From NCBI GenBank assembly GCA_039707465.1, contig CM077645.1:162220503-162284502 (forward strand): a stretch of 64,000 nt of DNA, given 5' to 3'. Positions within the stretch are counted from its first letter, which is position 1; every line of letters begins with the position of its first letter. Shown piece by piece: positions 46,001 through 57,330 of this stretch. Position numbers and translations under genes: made by a program. The notes beneath the pieces were generated by a model. It was not told where the DNA came from, ran no database searches, and worked only from the letters and a program-made list of their open reading frames with translations. This DNA is from Rhabdophis nuchalis. Its lineage: Eukaryota; Chordata; Lepidosauria; Squamata; Natricidae.

Positions 46001-46145
46001 GACTGTGTGCTGTCCTACTCATGCACACACAGAGATAGAGGGAGAGAGATACATATCATGGGTGTAAGGAGTCCTTATTAAAGCTTCCGAGCCTGAATCC
46101 CCCAGCAATTCCCTGTCAACTCCATTGAGATCCACACACTTCTCA
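46001..46145. other. Short unannotated stretch
   Basis: Nothing recognised. Confidence 0.4.
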
Positions 46146-46452
46146 AATTTAATTTAATTTAATTTATTTTAATTTAATTTAATTTAGTTTAGTTTAGTTT
46201 AGTTTAGTTTAGTTTAGTTTAGTTTAATTTAATTTAATTTAATTTAATTTAATTTAATTTAATTTAATTTAATTTAATTTAATTTAATTTAATTTAATTT
46301 AATTTAATTTAATTTAATTTAATTTAATTTAATTTAATTTAATTTAATTTAATTTAATTTAATTTAATTTAATTTAATTTAATTTAATTTAATTTAATTT
46401 AATTTAATTTAATTTAATTTAATTTAATTTAATTTAATTTAATTTAATTTAA
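46146..46452. repeat. (AATTT)n pentanucleotide array
   Basis: About 305 bp of AATTT units with a block of AGTTT variants (46180-46225). It is directly continuous with the 3' tail of the minus-strand L2 at 46453-46545. Confidence 0.97.
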
Positions 46453-46545
46453 TATTTAAATTTCTATACCGCCCTTCTCCCTTCCGGGACTCAGGGCGGT
46501 GTACAGGCAGCAGTAAAATCATGAATAAAACATAGAAAACAATGA
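46453..46545 (-). mobile_element. L2 LINE 3' UTR
   Basis: Reverse complement of the L2 3' UTR (TTTCTATACCGCCCTTCTCC and GACTCAGGGCGGTGTACAGG). Its tail is the AATTT array. Confidence 0.88.
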
Positions 46546-46911
46546 AGTCAACACTAGTCCTTAGAACAAAAATTAGTCCAATCCATAGGCAAAAGCAAAT
46601 TTCTAAGGCAAAAAGCAAATTCCAAGACAAAGTCATGTCTATAAGAAAAGGCAAGATGAAGTGAAGGCAAGGCATGACAATGTAAGGCAAGGCATGGCAA
46701 TGGCAATGGCAATGGTAATGGCAATGGCAACAACTGAAGAGACATGATCCAAAGTTCAAGGCAAGGACACAATGCAAGTACAGCAAGGAAATGAACATAT
46801 TGTTCCTAGCGTTGTCTCCATCTGTCTACTGTGCTAAATAGCCAGCTTGTGGTGCAGCCCATGAAGAGAGGTGAGGCTACCTCCTCACAAGTAATCAGGA
46901 TTTCTTTTGAA

Positions 46912-47157
46912 CAGGAGTGAAATCCACTTACCTTTGCCACCGGTTCGGTAACAATGTGAGTGCATGTGCGCATGCAGAGCGTCAAAAAGGTAAGGTAAGC
47001 AACTAGTGAGGGGAGAAATCCGCTGTGCCATGTGATTTAGATTAATATAAATCATGCATCACAGCTGATAAGAAAAACTAGTTCACCAGTTCAGTTTCAT
47101 TTTTTTTTTACTACCAGTTTGGGTGAACCAGTCCGAAGCACTAGGATTTCACCCCTG
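46912..47157. mobile_element. hAT MITE (CAGGAGTGAAATCC family)
   Basis: 246 bp, ends CAGGAGTGAAATCC and GGATTTCACCCCTG, TSD CTTTTGAA (46904-46911) versus CTTTTGAT (47158-47165). Confidence 0.88.
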
Positions 47158-47249
47158 CTTTTGATGCTCCTGTCTTTTCTCTGTCCTACGTGTTCTTGGC
47201 TCAGGTGCAGGAGGCAGTTCCTGTTCCTCATTGCTGACCAGCTGTAGTT

Positions 47250-47400
47250 TATTTATTTATTTATTTAATTTGATTTGTATACCACCCTTTCTCCCATAGG
47301 GACTCAGGGCGGTGCACAGGGAAAATAAAAGGTACATTTAAATACAGTCAATACATAAATTTAAAGTTAAATTAAATAAATTACAAGCTTTATCCACCTG
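47250..47400 (-). mobile_element. L2 LINE 3' UTR
   Basis: Reverse complement of the L2 3' UTR (TTTGTATACCACCCTTTCTC, CAGGGCGGTGCACAGG), with a TTTA-rich tail at 47250-47268. Inserted in the LTR-like element. Confidence 0.87.
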
Positions 47401-47573
47401 AAACCTCAGGGCTGTCTTGCTGCAGCTGTGCTTCAGCCAAATCACCTTCAGATGGCGGCTTGGAGCCAGTGACTGACTTTCATCTTGACATGGCCATAAA
47501 TGGTTCATCCTCCTCCCCAGCTGACATCTGGAGAGATATCTAGGGAAGAGTCAGGGGGAGTCATCACAAGCTG

Positions 47574-48571
47574 TCTTCAAGAATTGGACACCATTGAACA
47601 GAAGAATAAATAATTTAAAATCAGTTTGAATGTGCAAATCAAAATGCTTCAAAAGAAAGAGCATTTCCAAATAATGAATATTCTCAATATTTATTGAATA
47701 TTGTACAACATGTACAAGTACTGTTCAAGAATGAACTTTCCAAAGACAATAAAAGCATGTTGGTGGAAAAGAACAATGGTGAAAACAGCATTCAGTGGGG
47801 ACAGCATGTAAAACAATTGCAAAGCACTAGGGATGAGGAGGAGGAAATAGTATTCCTTGGGGAAATAGCATACTAGTTGAGGGATTGCAATGTGTTTTCC
47901 CTTATAGCTAGCAATGGCACAACCTAGCTTATGGAAGAAAATGAATGATTATATCCTTTATACAAGCTATTTCTTGTCTTAGAGAAATAGACTTTGGTTA
48001 GGTGGGCTAAGGGTGTACTGATATATGTGTCTTAGCTTTGCTGATCAGAAGTTCAGCAGCAGAGGGGAAAATGAAGCTTAGCCTATGTGTAACAGATAGA
48101 TCTGGTATGAGATAAGACAAAGAAGAGAAAGAGGACTTGAAAGTCAGATTGTATGTACAGAGACATATTAGATCAGGAAGTGGAAAAGAAGAAGGAGAAT
48201 TGATATACCTTCTTAGTCTTGGTTCTGAGGAGTTCTGGTTCTTAGCACCACTGACACCTAATTTCAGAGGCAAGATTTTTTTTTCTGAGATAAGCAAAAG
48301 TTTCCAATAAGGAAAGAAGGGGAAGAATTCAGAGAGAGCTGTCCAACTGCTGAAGCATTCACTGGAGCTAGAGATGGGGAAAAAACTTTAAAGGAATGTT
48401 TGGTATCAGCAAAAGGTTCAAAAGGAGAACTGTTCAGAACTGGCTGTCTAATTCTATAGTATCATTTTGAAAGGTGAAGCATTTACCTTGTATTCATTAT
48501 AGCTACATCAGGATGAGCATTTCCACTTTCTGACACTATAAGATGAGGGAAAGGTGCAGTAAAATCAAGTA
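47574..48571. other. Unannotated stretch
   Basis: No element or exon recognised. Confidence 0.5.
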
Positions 48572-49284
48572 CGGTATTTTTTGGAGTATAAGTCACACCT
48601 TTCCCCCCCCCCCCGAAAAGAGGGTGAAAATGTGGGTGCGTCTTATAAACTGAATGTAGTCCCACCCACACATCAGCCCCAAGTCTTTGGCCTCTGCCTC
48701 CCAGCAATTTACCTCTTTTCAGCAAACAGAGGCTTGCAGAGTCTTCAATAAGCTTCAGCAATCCCTGCAGCCTTTAACAGCTGATGATAGGGAGAAAATG
48801 AAAGTGAAACTTGCTGTTTGCTTCACATGGCAAATTGCTGGGAGACAGTTGTTTTTTTCTTGTGCTAATCAGGCTGTTTGCTGCAAGGAGGTAAGTCAAC
48901 AACAGTAAATGCCTATAGTATGTTCAGATTATTAGATTTATTTTTTAAAGACTGCTGTATTATTATTCTAGACAACTTAACAAAATGAAGAAGCGTTTTA
49001 AAATAAATGCTTGATCTGAAGAGGTCCCGTGCTATTGTTTTAAAAAGTGCTATTCTTTTAAATAGCAGAAAATAACTATACTTCCAGAAAGCACAGCAAT
49101 TTTAACAGCATCTGTACAAGTATAGTCTGAAATATAACACTACAAACAGTGTATATTGTCTGTACTGCTTGTTGCAAGAGGGCAAATTGCTGAGAGGCAG
49201 AGGCAGATATTTTTCCCTTGTTTTCCTTCCCAAAATCTAGGTGCGTCTTATACTTTGGAGCGTCTTATACTCCAAAAAATACGG
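48572..49284. mobile_element. TA-flanked MITE (GTATTTTTTGGAGTATAAG)
   Basis: 713 bp. Ends CGGTATTTTTTGGAGTATAA and TTATACTCCAAAAAATACGG, flanked by TA at 48570-48571 and 49285-49286. The motif GTGCGTCTTATA repeats subterminally on both sides. A CAAATTGCTG(G/A)GAG motif occurs twice inside. No transposase. Tc/mariner-type by its TA target. Confidence 0.85.
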
Positions 49285-49344
49285 TAGTAAACAACAGCCT
49301 AATCAAAGAACCACCAAGAACACAGCCACTAACACTGACAGGGC

Positions 49345-49475
49345 AAGCCACTTATAAATAAATAGAGAACAAATCTCACTCCCTTCTAGCACTGATGATG
49401 CTACCTAGTTGGGCAATGAAACATCTGCAAAAAAAACAACCCAAACTCTGAGAGTACCAAGGATCCTACTAAAAT
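49345..49475 (+). mobile_element. Penelope-like element terminal sequence
   Basis: CTCCCTTCTAGCACTGATGA, with CTGATGA at 49392-49398 and GAAA at 49418-49421. The hairpin between them is weakened by substitutions. Continues ACATCTGCAAAAAAAACAAC and CTGAGAGTACCAAGGATCC, as at 25705-25836. Confidence 0.62.
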
Positions 49476-50230
49476 CATAAGCAAAGTCTGCCATTTGATT
49501 TTTCACTTAGTGACTGAGTTACCAGGTCCAAATGCAGTCAATAAATAAGGAATACCTATACATATGATCCAGTAGCATACCTTCTAGATTGGAGTTTGTA
49601 AGACTTAAACACCTCCCCCTTGTGGTATCTTTTAAGTATATGTATTGAGAACAAGTTATAATAACAAAAAAGGTGCTTGCTAAATCATCAGCATGTAGAT
49701 GAAAATCTTTGAGATACACCAGTGACTTGAATAAACATTAATGCTGGATAGAACAGTGACATAAGCACTAATGTTTTATCAATTAGTGATTCCAATGTTT
49801 TCAGAGAGCAACACTTGTCCTCAATGATGACCTTATGCTCAAACATTCTCCTCTTCCCAAATTGTTAGCCACATGTTCTTTCCCTCGCCCAGCTCCCTTC
49901 TATCACAATAAAACTGTAAGACTGGGCTATATGTCCCAGGTTTGCTTTCCATTTTCATGTGTTAATTTCTACATGCTCATTTACAATTACTATTCAATTT
50001 AAATAAATTTCACACATGTAAGCAAAAAAGAACAGTTATAAACAGAGCCACTTTAAACATCTGAATTTTCCTCTCTCTTTTTGGTTCAGATTTGCATCTT
50101 GTCAACTGAAGTTACTCAACTCAAACTTAACACAAGTGAGTTACCAGTGTTCTTCAGAAAAGTGTTTGGGGAAGTTGTTCATTACTGCAGTGTATTTTAA
50201 GGATGAGTAGCACTCTGGAGATGCTATGTA
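49476..50230. other. Unannotated stretch
   Basis: Nothing recognised. Confidence 0.5.
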
Positions 50231-50617
50231 CAGGTAGTCCTTGACTTATAACAGTTCACTTAATGACCATTTGAAGTTACAACAGCACTGAAAAAAGTGA
50301 TTTGACCGTTTTTCACACTTATGACCATTGCAACATCTCCATAGTCACATGATTTACATTTCGACACCTGACTCACATTTATGACAGTTGCAGCATCCTG
50401 GGGTCATGTGATCACCTTTAGCATCTTTATGACAAGCAAAGTCAATGGGAAAACCAGATTCACTCAACAATTGTATTACTAATTTAACGACTGTGGTGAT
50501 TCACTTAACAAATGTGGCAAGAAAAGTCATAAAATGGGGCAAAACTCACTTAACAAATTTTTCACTTAGCAACCTAAATTTTGGAGTTGATTGTGGTCAT
50601 AAGTTAAGGACTACCTG
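50231..50617 (+). mobile_element. Tc/mariner-like MITE, complete
   Basis: 387 bp with ends CAGGTAGTCCTTGACTTATA and TAAGTTAAGGACTACCTG and TA at 50229-50230 and 50618-50619. Most complete member of the family also at 7446-8368 and 42852-43196. No transposase. Confidence 0.94.
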
Positions 50618-50821
50618 TACTATGATGTGCAAGGAGCAACCTGATGTTGTTTCATTTTTTCCAACATTTTTCCTCCCCCAAAGCCTTCATAAATCACTAC
50701 TGCCTTCAGAACTATCTTTTTATGTGATGTGATATATTCATTTTTACTTATTGTCAATTTCCTTAGGGGAATAACATTAGAGAAACTACACAATTCAACT
50801 TTTAATCAACTTTAACCTATA

Positions 50822-51014
50822 CAAAGGTTTTTAACCTTATATAGGCAATTGCCTGGACTACAGTTTTCTTGGAAAGATTATGAAAAGAGTTTGTCAATGA
50901 TTCCTTCTTAGGGCTCCGAAAAAGTGACTCTCCCAAGTTGGTTTTATGCATGGCAGGATAGAACCCATGGTCTCTCAGTTTCTGTACTGTTGCCTTAACC
51001 ATTATAACAACAAA
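50822..51014 (-). mobile_element. tRNA-derived SINE
   Basis: Minus strand: CAGTTTGTTGTTATAATGGT head, TGGGTTCTATCCTGCCATGC box B region, TTTCCAAGAAAACTGTAGTC tail. Same family as 38160-38292 and 45848-46000. Confidence 0.72.
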
Positions 51015-51917
51015 CTGTTTTTTCTTATGTTGAAATCAAAATGTTGCTTTAAAAATTTGAATAGACCGGAGTCTCATCCATTAATTTTTTTTCTTATGAA
51101 AGCCACAGGCTAAATATAAAAACATGGGGACAGCCTTTATGGCACAATACCAGCAATTGAGGCTCTCTACTGAAAAATAAAATTCACACAGTGCATCATT
51201 ATTAAACTACAGAGTTCACTGCATGAGAAGTGTTAACCATCACCAATTTTTATAGATTTTGAGAAGATTATAAATGAATTTTCCATTAATTGCAATAGCT
51301 ATAGAGTGACAAGCCCTTCTTGCCCTTCCTTTTGTCCTTTTTGCAACCCCTTATAAAATCCTCTTGGCAAATGTTTGTTTTAAGAGAAAAAAAATCTATA
51401 AGGCAGTTTACATTTCCAATGACTTCATCTACTTATTTTATTCTACAAAAGCCTTCTCTACTTGCCTCAAATAAAATTGGACCAAAGGCAAAACTCCCAG
51501 CTGTTCCCCATGTGGTGATGTCATATATACCTTATAACCCTGGCAGCCCTCCTAAATGAAATAGTAAATAGTGCAATCCTCAGTTGCAAAAAAGGTGATT
51601 GTCTTTATTCTGCTCAGGTATAGGAAGACAGGTAAAGTTTCCCTGAATGCCAATTAAAAGGAAACTGTTTTTCCTAATCATCTGTATAGCCACTGTGGGG
51701 AAACAACTTCTAGAAGGGATATTTCTGTAGGTCATTCCTGATAGGTCTCTAATGGGCATTTTTTGTAGTCTAAATAGTATAGTTTATACAGAATAGGAGA
51801 ATATTAGAACCATATAAATCAGAAAAGATATGAGATTAAAGGTACCTAGCCTAAACTCCATGTTAAGAATCTACTAAACCAACCATGAAAGACAGCTACC
51901 ACTCCTGATGGCTGATC
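51015..51917. other. Unannotated stretch
   Basis: Nothing recognised. Confidence 0.5.
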
Positions 51918-51925
51918 CACTAGAC

Positions 51926-52060
51926 CAGGGGTCTGCAAAGTTGGCTCTTTTAAGACTGGTGGACCTCAACTCCCAGAATTCCCTAGCCAGCTAAGCTGGC
52001 TGGGGAATTCTGGGAATTGAAGTCCACCAGTCTTAAAAGAGCCAACTTTGCAGACCCCTG
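51926..52060. mobile_element. Palindromic hAT MITE (CAGGGGTCTGC family)
   Basis: 135 bp near-perfect palindrome, CAGGGGTCTGCAAAGTTGGC to GCCAACTTTGCAGACCCCTG, with perfect TSD CACTAGAC (51918-51925, 52061-52068). Confidence 0.96.
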
Positions 52061-52068
52061 CACTAGAC

Positions 52069-52444
52069 CAACCTCTGTAGAGAAGTCCACTGCTGCTCCA
52101 CCCTACTTATCAGATCTCATGATCAATAACTTCCTCCTGACATTTGGTCTGGATCTTATTGTCATACTGAACTACTCTCCAGTTTGGAAATATTACAGGC
52201 TTCAGATAGGAAGATGGTTTAGAGAGTGGTGAGGATGGCAGAAAAGATTATTGGTAGTTCACTTCCTTCTATTCAGGACATAACATATAAGATTCTTGAG
52301 CAGGGTCCACAGTATTGTCTGGGATGCTACACATCACTTCATGACCAGTTTTCCTTGTTACCTTCTGGGATGGCACTTTATGGTATCTGAAGCAGAACAT
52401 TCAGTCAGTTTTGTTCTATATACCAGTAATATCAACCTTGTAAT
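52069..52444. other. Unannotated stretch
   Basis: Nothing recognised. Confidence 0.45.
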
Positions 52445-53360
52445 TAATAATAATAATTTATTATATTTATAAACCGCCCCCTCTCCCTGAATGGACTCAG
52501 GGTGGTGTACAGGAAAATTAAAAACCAACTAAAAAAATACAATACACACAAATTAAAAACGAATTAAACTACCCTGTACAAAATTTAAAAACCATTAAAA
52601 TTACCACCCATTAAAACCCAATAAACAATTTGAGAAAACAGACTGGGGCGAGAAGCGTAGATTAGGCCAAGCCGGCCTGATGAAACAAATAGGTTTTTAC
52701 TTTTTGGCGGAAGGCGCGGAGGTCCGTAGTCATTCTAATATCCGGGGGTAGATCGTTCCAGAGGGTGGGGCCCATCACAGAGAAGGCCCTTCCTCTGGGG
52801 GTCGCCCGCTGGCACTGCCTGGTGGACGGCACCCGGAGAAGTCCCTCTCTGTGTGAGCGAATCGGCCGAAGGGATGTATGGGGCAGGATACGATCCCGCA
52901 AATAACTAGGTCCTGTGCCATGGAGCGCTTTAAAGATGATAATCAACACCTTGAAACGCACCCGAAAGACCACAGGCAGCCAGTACAGCTCGCGCAGGAG
53001 TGGTGTTACATGGGAGTATCTAGTGGCTCCCATAACTGCCCGCGCGGCCGCGTTCTGGACCAGCTGTAGTCTCCGGGTACATCTCAAGGGGAGCCCCATG
53101 TAGAGAGCATTACAGTAGTCCAGCCGAGATGTCACAAGCGCATGAGTGACCGTGCGAAGGGCGTCCCGGTCCAATAGGGGACGCAACTGGCGCACCAGGC
53201 GAACCTGGTAAAATGCCCCCCTGGCCACAGCTGTCACATGGTCTTCTATAGACAGCCGGGAATCCAGGAGGACACCTAAGTTGCATGCCCGCTCCACGGG
53301 GGCTAGATGTTCGCCCCCTATGGCCAGTGATGGCGTCAACTGGTTGAACCGGGGCGCCGG
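52445..53360 (-). mobile_element. L2 LINE, 5'-truncated, open RT frame
   Basis: A minus-strand frame of 225 codons (52662-53339) encodes the L2 RT thumb and C-terminus without interruption: LAIGGEHLAPVERACNLGVL, LVTSRLDYCNALYMGLP, RRLQLVQNAAARAVMG, HVTPLLRELYWLP, FKALHGTGPSYLRDR, SHREGLLRVPS, GPTLWNDLPPD. The YADD catalytic box lies upstream of the truncation and is absent. The 3' UTR and ATT-rich tail are at 52445-52660. The open frame implies a recent insertion. Product would be an inactive fragment. Confidence 0.95.
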
Positions 53361-53487
53361 TGAACTCTCGTGTTTCCTTTTCCTGCTATGTATTCAAAAT
53401 GGACAGTGATTAATATATATGTGTGTATATACAGTATATATGAGTATGTATGTGTGTGTTTATGTATGTATATAGCATGTGTATTAA

Positions 53488-53722
53488 AGGTAGTATTCAG
53501 CCAGTTCAGACCGGTTCACCTGAACTGATAGTGGAAATCACAGGTGGGCCCAACCCACCCGGCTCTATGCCGTTATATTTAGGCAGGTTTTTGAGGCCGA
53601 GTGCATGTGTGGAAGGCATGTACATGAGCAAAGCACATGCATGGAAGGATGGGCATGTGTATGGAAGTTGCACATGCACAGCAAACTGGTGGTAGCAAAA
53701 TATGCAACCAACCGCTGATGTG
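53488..53722. mobile_element. hAT MITE fragment
   Basis: GGTAGTATTCAGCCAGTTCA, CGGTTCACCTGAA match the reverse of the right end at 62804-63018. The other end is near AACCAACCGCTGATG. No TSD seen. Confidence 0.6.
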
Positions 53723-55282
53723 GATATATGTATTATGTCTGTGTATAGGTTGGTACATCCTTTTTTTTTGAGAGCAGGCAGTGGAATTTCATGTTTAATG
53801 TGTGCCAGTGTGCTCACAAACAAATGAAAATAAAAGTTATCTTGTCTTATCTTAAATTTCAAACCATCAATGTCAGCAGAAAACAGTTAGAGTCCTTCTT
53901 GCAAACAACAGTCTTGAAATTATTGTTGCAGTACTATAGGGACCCTAACTTCCCTTATTCTGTCTCAACGTGGTTTTGGAAAGTATTCTTAGGAAGGATG
54001 AGACAAGCATCTTCAGAATGTATATTAAGATCAAATGAAAAAGTGGTGAAGATGAAACCAGTTGCCCAGCCGAAGTGCACAAATGTAACACAATGCCTGC
54101 AATTTGACAATAGGGCAAGTTTATGTCTTGTATGTGTGGAAAATGAATTTTGCCAACAGTTAGCTGGCTCAGGATCATAGAATTATTTAATAGCTGTTTC
54201 ATAATGGCAACTTATGTCATTTTTGCAGCCATTTTCTAATGGAATTTAATAAAACCATTCAAAAAGAAAGCAATAAAAACTGTTTATATGCTTCTAAAAA
54301 TAATTGGTATGGAATTGGTCTCTAAACTTCACCAGAGGTTTCCCCCCCCTCTCTATGCACCAATTTAATTACTATTAAATTGGTGAAATGAAATAATAAA
54401 TAACAAAACCTCCTCTTACCTAGAATCAATAATTATCTTCAAGTTGTCTCTGTAACTCTACGTACATACAGCCTGGGTGTTACCTGGTAATCAAAAGTGG
54501 CAATCTTCCCTACGAAGGAATATCAATCTGGCTCTTATTTAATGCAATATTTATAGATGATAATGACTTGTATTATTAGAGTGCCTGTCCTCAGACATTT
54601 GCATCTAATAGAGTTTTTCATAATTACAAGGAGGCAGATTGGAATTTGTATGACAGAAGGGCATGTGCCTGTCCATGGAATCTGGGTGCATCCTTGTCAT
54701 TTTCCACTGTAAAGTGAGAAGATTTTGCTGACTTTCTGAAAATGTATTTCTCTGCTAATTGCCCCCTCAGGAGCAATATGTCAGCAGTGTTCTCCTCCAA
54801 ATCTTGTATAATGATTAAAAATGGAGAAAGTTAGCTGAAGAAAAGGTCAGTGTATAATTTCCACTTATTATAACAAATAGAGGTAATGGAAATGCTCCAT
54901 CTTTTGTACTTATCTTGGAAACATTTTTCTTCTGCTACTTATCCTCCCATCCTCTCTCTGTTTCTCTCTCTTTCTGTCTCTCTCTCTCTAGATTGAGAGA
55001 GAGAGATATTCCAATTTCATTGTGTTGTGTTTAATGTTCTGTTTATGAGATATCAGCCATTGATGCTAATGAGGTGTGATTCTCTTTTTCGTGCCATTTT
55101 CCATCAAGAAATTAACTTTTTAAGCAAAGTTTAATTATCCCTTTATTTATAAATGACAAGGGAATATTTTTCACTGCCAATGGAAAAACGGCTGAAGAAT
55201 TCATTGCTGCTCAGATACAAGGCTTTTGACATCCAGCATATCGTATGGAGTGCTTTCTTACAGGAGGGTGATGTATATTTGT
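53723..55282. other. 1.6 kb without recognised element
   Basis: Contains a 129-codon frame (53791-54180) that I do not recognise and consider a chance frame, and a CT/GA palindromic simple repeat at 54950-55006. The stretch 54560-55260 looks unique and unbroken by repeats. Confidence 0.5.
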
Positions 55283-56403
55283 ATTCATCCTGTTTAACAC
55301 ATACATGAAGCCGCTGGGTGAGATCATCCATGGTTTTGGGGTAGAATACCATCTATACGCTGATGATACTCAGTTGTATATATCTACCCCAAACCACCCC
55401 AACGATGCCGTAGCGGTGATGTGCCAGTGCCTGGAAGCCGTGCGGATCTGGATGGGAAGTAATGGACTTAGGCTCAACCCGACCAAGACCGAGTGGCTGT
55501 GGTTTCCGGCTGCCCGATTCAACCAGCTTATTCCATCGCTGGCCATAGGGGGCGAACATCTTGCCCCTGTGGATGGGGCGCGCAATTTGGGTGTCCTCCT
55601 GGATTCCCGGCTGTCCATGGAAGATCAAGTGACAGCCGTGGCCAGGAGGGCATTTTACCAGGTTCGCCTGGTCCGCCAATTGCGCCCCCTATTGGATCTG
55701 GACGCCCCGCGCACAGTCACTCATGCACTCGTGACATCCCGACTGGACTATTGTAACTCTCTCTACATGGGGCTCCCCTTGAGGTGCACCCGGAGACTTC
55801 AGCTAGTCCAGAATGCAGCCGCGCGAGCAATTATGGGAACCGCTAGGTTTACCCATGTAACACCGCTCTTGCGCGAGCTGCACTGGCTACCTGTCGTCTT
55901 CCGGGTGCGCTTCAAGGTGTTAATTATCATCTTTAAAGCGCTCCATGGCTCGGGACCTAGCTATCTGCGGGATCGGTTCCTGCCTCATACATCCTCGCGC
56001 CCAATTCGCTCCCACAGAGAGGGACTTCTCCGGGTGCCGTCCACTAGACACTGTCAGCGGGTGACACCCAGGGGAAGGGCTATCTCTGTGGCGGGCCCGG
56101 CCCTCTGGAACGACCTCCCCCCCGATATCAGGACGACCACGGACCTCCGCTCCTTCCGTCTTAAATTAAAGACTCACTTTTTCTGTCTGGCCGGCCTAGG
56201 ATGAGTCTCTCTGCCTCTGGGGTTTTATGGGGAATTAGTATTATTTAGTTTTAATGGGAATTTTAGCGCAGGTTATATTTAATTTGTTTTTAGAATTGTT
56301 GTATGTATTTGGTTTTTATTCTACCTGTGCACCGCCCCGAGTCCCTGTGGGGAGAGGGTGCGGTTTTATAAATTAAAATTATTATTATTATTATTATTAT
56401 TAT
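55283..56403 (+). mobile_element. L2 LINE, 5'-truncated, RT with YADD
   Basis: A 299-codon frame (55305-56204) runs from the RT palm to the end of ORF2. YADDTQLY (residues 18-25) is the catalytic box. LDYCNSLYMGLP, LQLVQNAAARAIMG, HVTPLLRELHWLP, FKALHGSGPSYLRDR and GPALWNDLPPD follow. Just upstream, LFNTYMKPLGE is in frame before the truncation point. The 3' UTR carries CACCGCCCCGAGTCCC and GGTGCGGTTTTATAAATTAA, then an (ATT)n tail to 56403. It lacks the endonuclease and the RT fingers, so it is dead, but the frame is uninterrupted and the insertion is young. It lies opposite to the L2 at 52445-53360. Confidence 0.96.
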
Positions 56404-57086
56404 CTAGCTAGAACTGAAATGCACCATTTGCCAGCTTACATTGCAGTGGGGGGGGGGGGGGCTTATGCAAGGACATACCTAAGTACTATCAGTTAAGGAG
56501 GTGTAAAACCATTGCTATTGCTGATTTTTTTCATTGTTTTATTATACGCTGCACAATTAAACCTTGTTAAGTGCATGGATTCCCAGTGTTGCATAAAATG
56601 CACAGCTGCTTTTCAGTATAAATCAATAAATCATTTTCTAAAATAACAACATCTGAGAATATTTTAATGCTCATGAACAGGTGTTTTAGTCACTTGGGAA
56701 GCAATACATCTTGGCTTGAGGGACACTTGGTAGAGTCATGGAGAATTTTCAGATTCTTGCCTGGAATTTCTTATTCTAATGGGTGTTTATTTTAGGGCAG
56801 AAAGCAATGAAATCAAATAAGCAGCTTTAGATTCAAGATCCATTTCATGTTATGGAATATATGGGTTAATGTGTACATAGTATGACATAACAAAACAGGA
56901 GACTTCTTATACATTCTCCAATTTGTAATATATATATATATATATATATATTAAACACTATTCCTGCCTATTTATGATATTAGAATGCTAACTAGAATCA
57001 TGGAGATCTATAAAATTCAAATTAAAGTTACCCTAATAGGATTTGGCTCTGAATGGCAATTGTATAAAAGCAACTTCAAAGAAGTA
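56404..57086. other. Unannotated; G run and (TA)n
   Basis: G homopolymer at about 56448-56461 and a (TA)n run at 56931-56952. Confidence 0.55.
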
Positions 57087-57330
57087 CAATTTGAATAGAA
57101 TAGAATAGAATTCTTTATTGGCCAAGTGTGATTGAACACACAATGAATTTGTCTTTGGTGCATATGCTCTTAGTGTACATAAAAGAAAAGATACATTCAT
57201 CACGAATCATAAGGTACAACATTTAATGATTGTCATAGTGTACAAATAAGCAATCAAATCATACTAGGAAACAATCAATATAAATTATAAGGATACAAGC
57301 AACAAAATTACAGTCATACCGTCATAGTGC
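57087..57330 (-). mobile_element. CR1/L3-type snake LINE 3' end
   Basis: Reverse complement of the unit at 43730-44003: AGAATTCTTTATTGGCCAAG, GAATTTGTCTTTGGTGCATA, TTAGTGTACATAAAAG, with a short (AATAG)n tail at 57092-57110. Confidence 0.83.

Larger units (their letters stand above)
46546..47573 (-). mobile_element. LTR-like element broken by hAT and L2
   Basis: Minus strand begins TGTGATGACTCCCCCTGAC at 47573 and continues with acidic-looking DNA (CCAGATGTCAGCTGGGGAGG), GCACCTGAGCCAAGAACACG and, beyond the hAT, AAGCTGGCTATTTAGCACAG. The left end may be GTTGACTTCA near 46543. It also contains a GGCAAT hexanucleotide run (46690-46730). TG...CA ends are suggestive, but no TSD and no second LTR are seen, so the call is tentative. 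Confidence 0.42.

Noticed and set aside
53791..54180. 129-codon frame as a host gene
   Set aside because: No recognisable domain, no splice or promoter context; likely chance.
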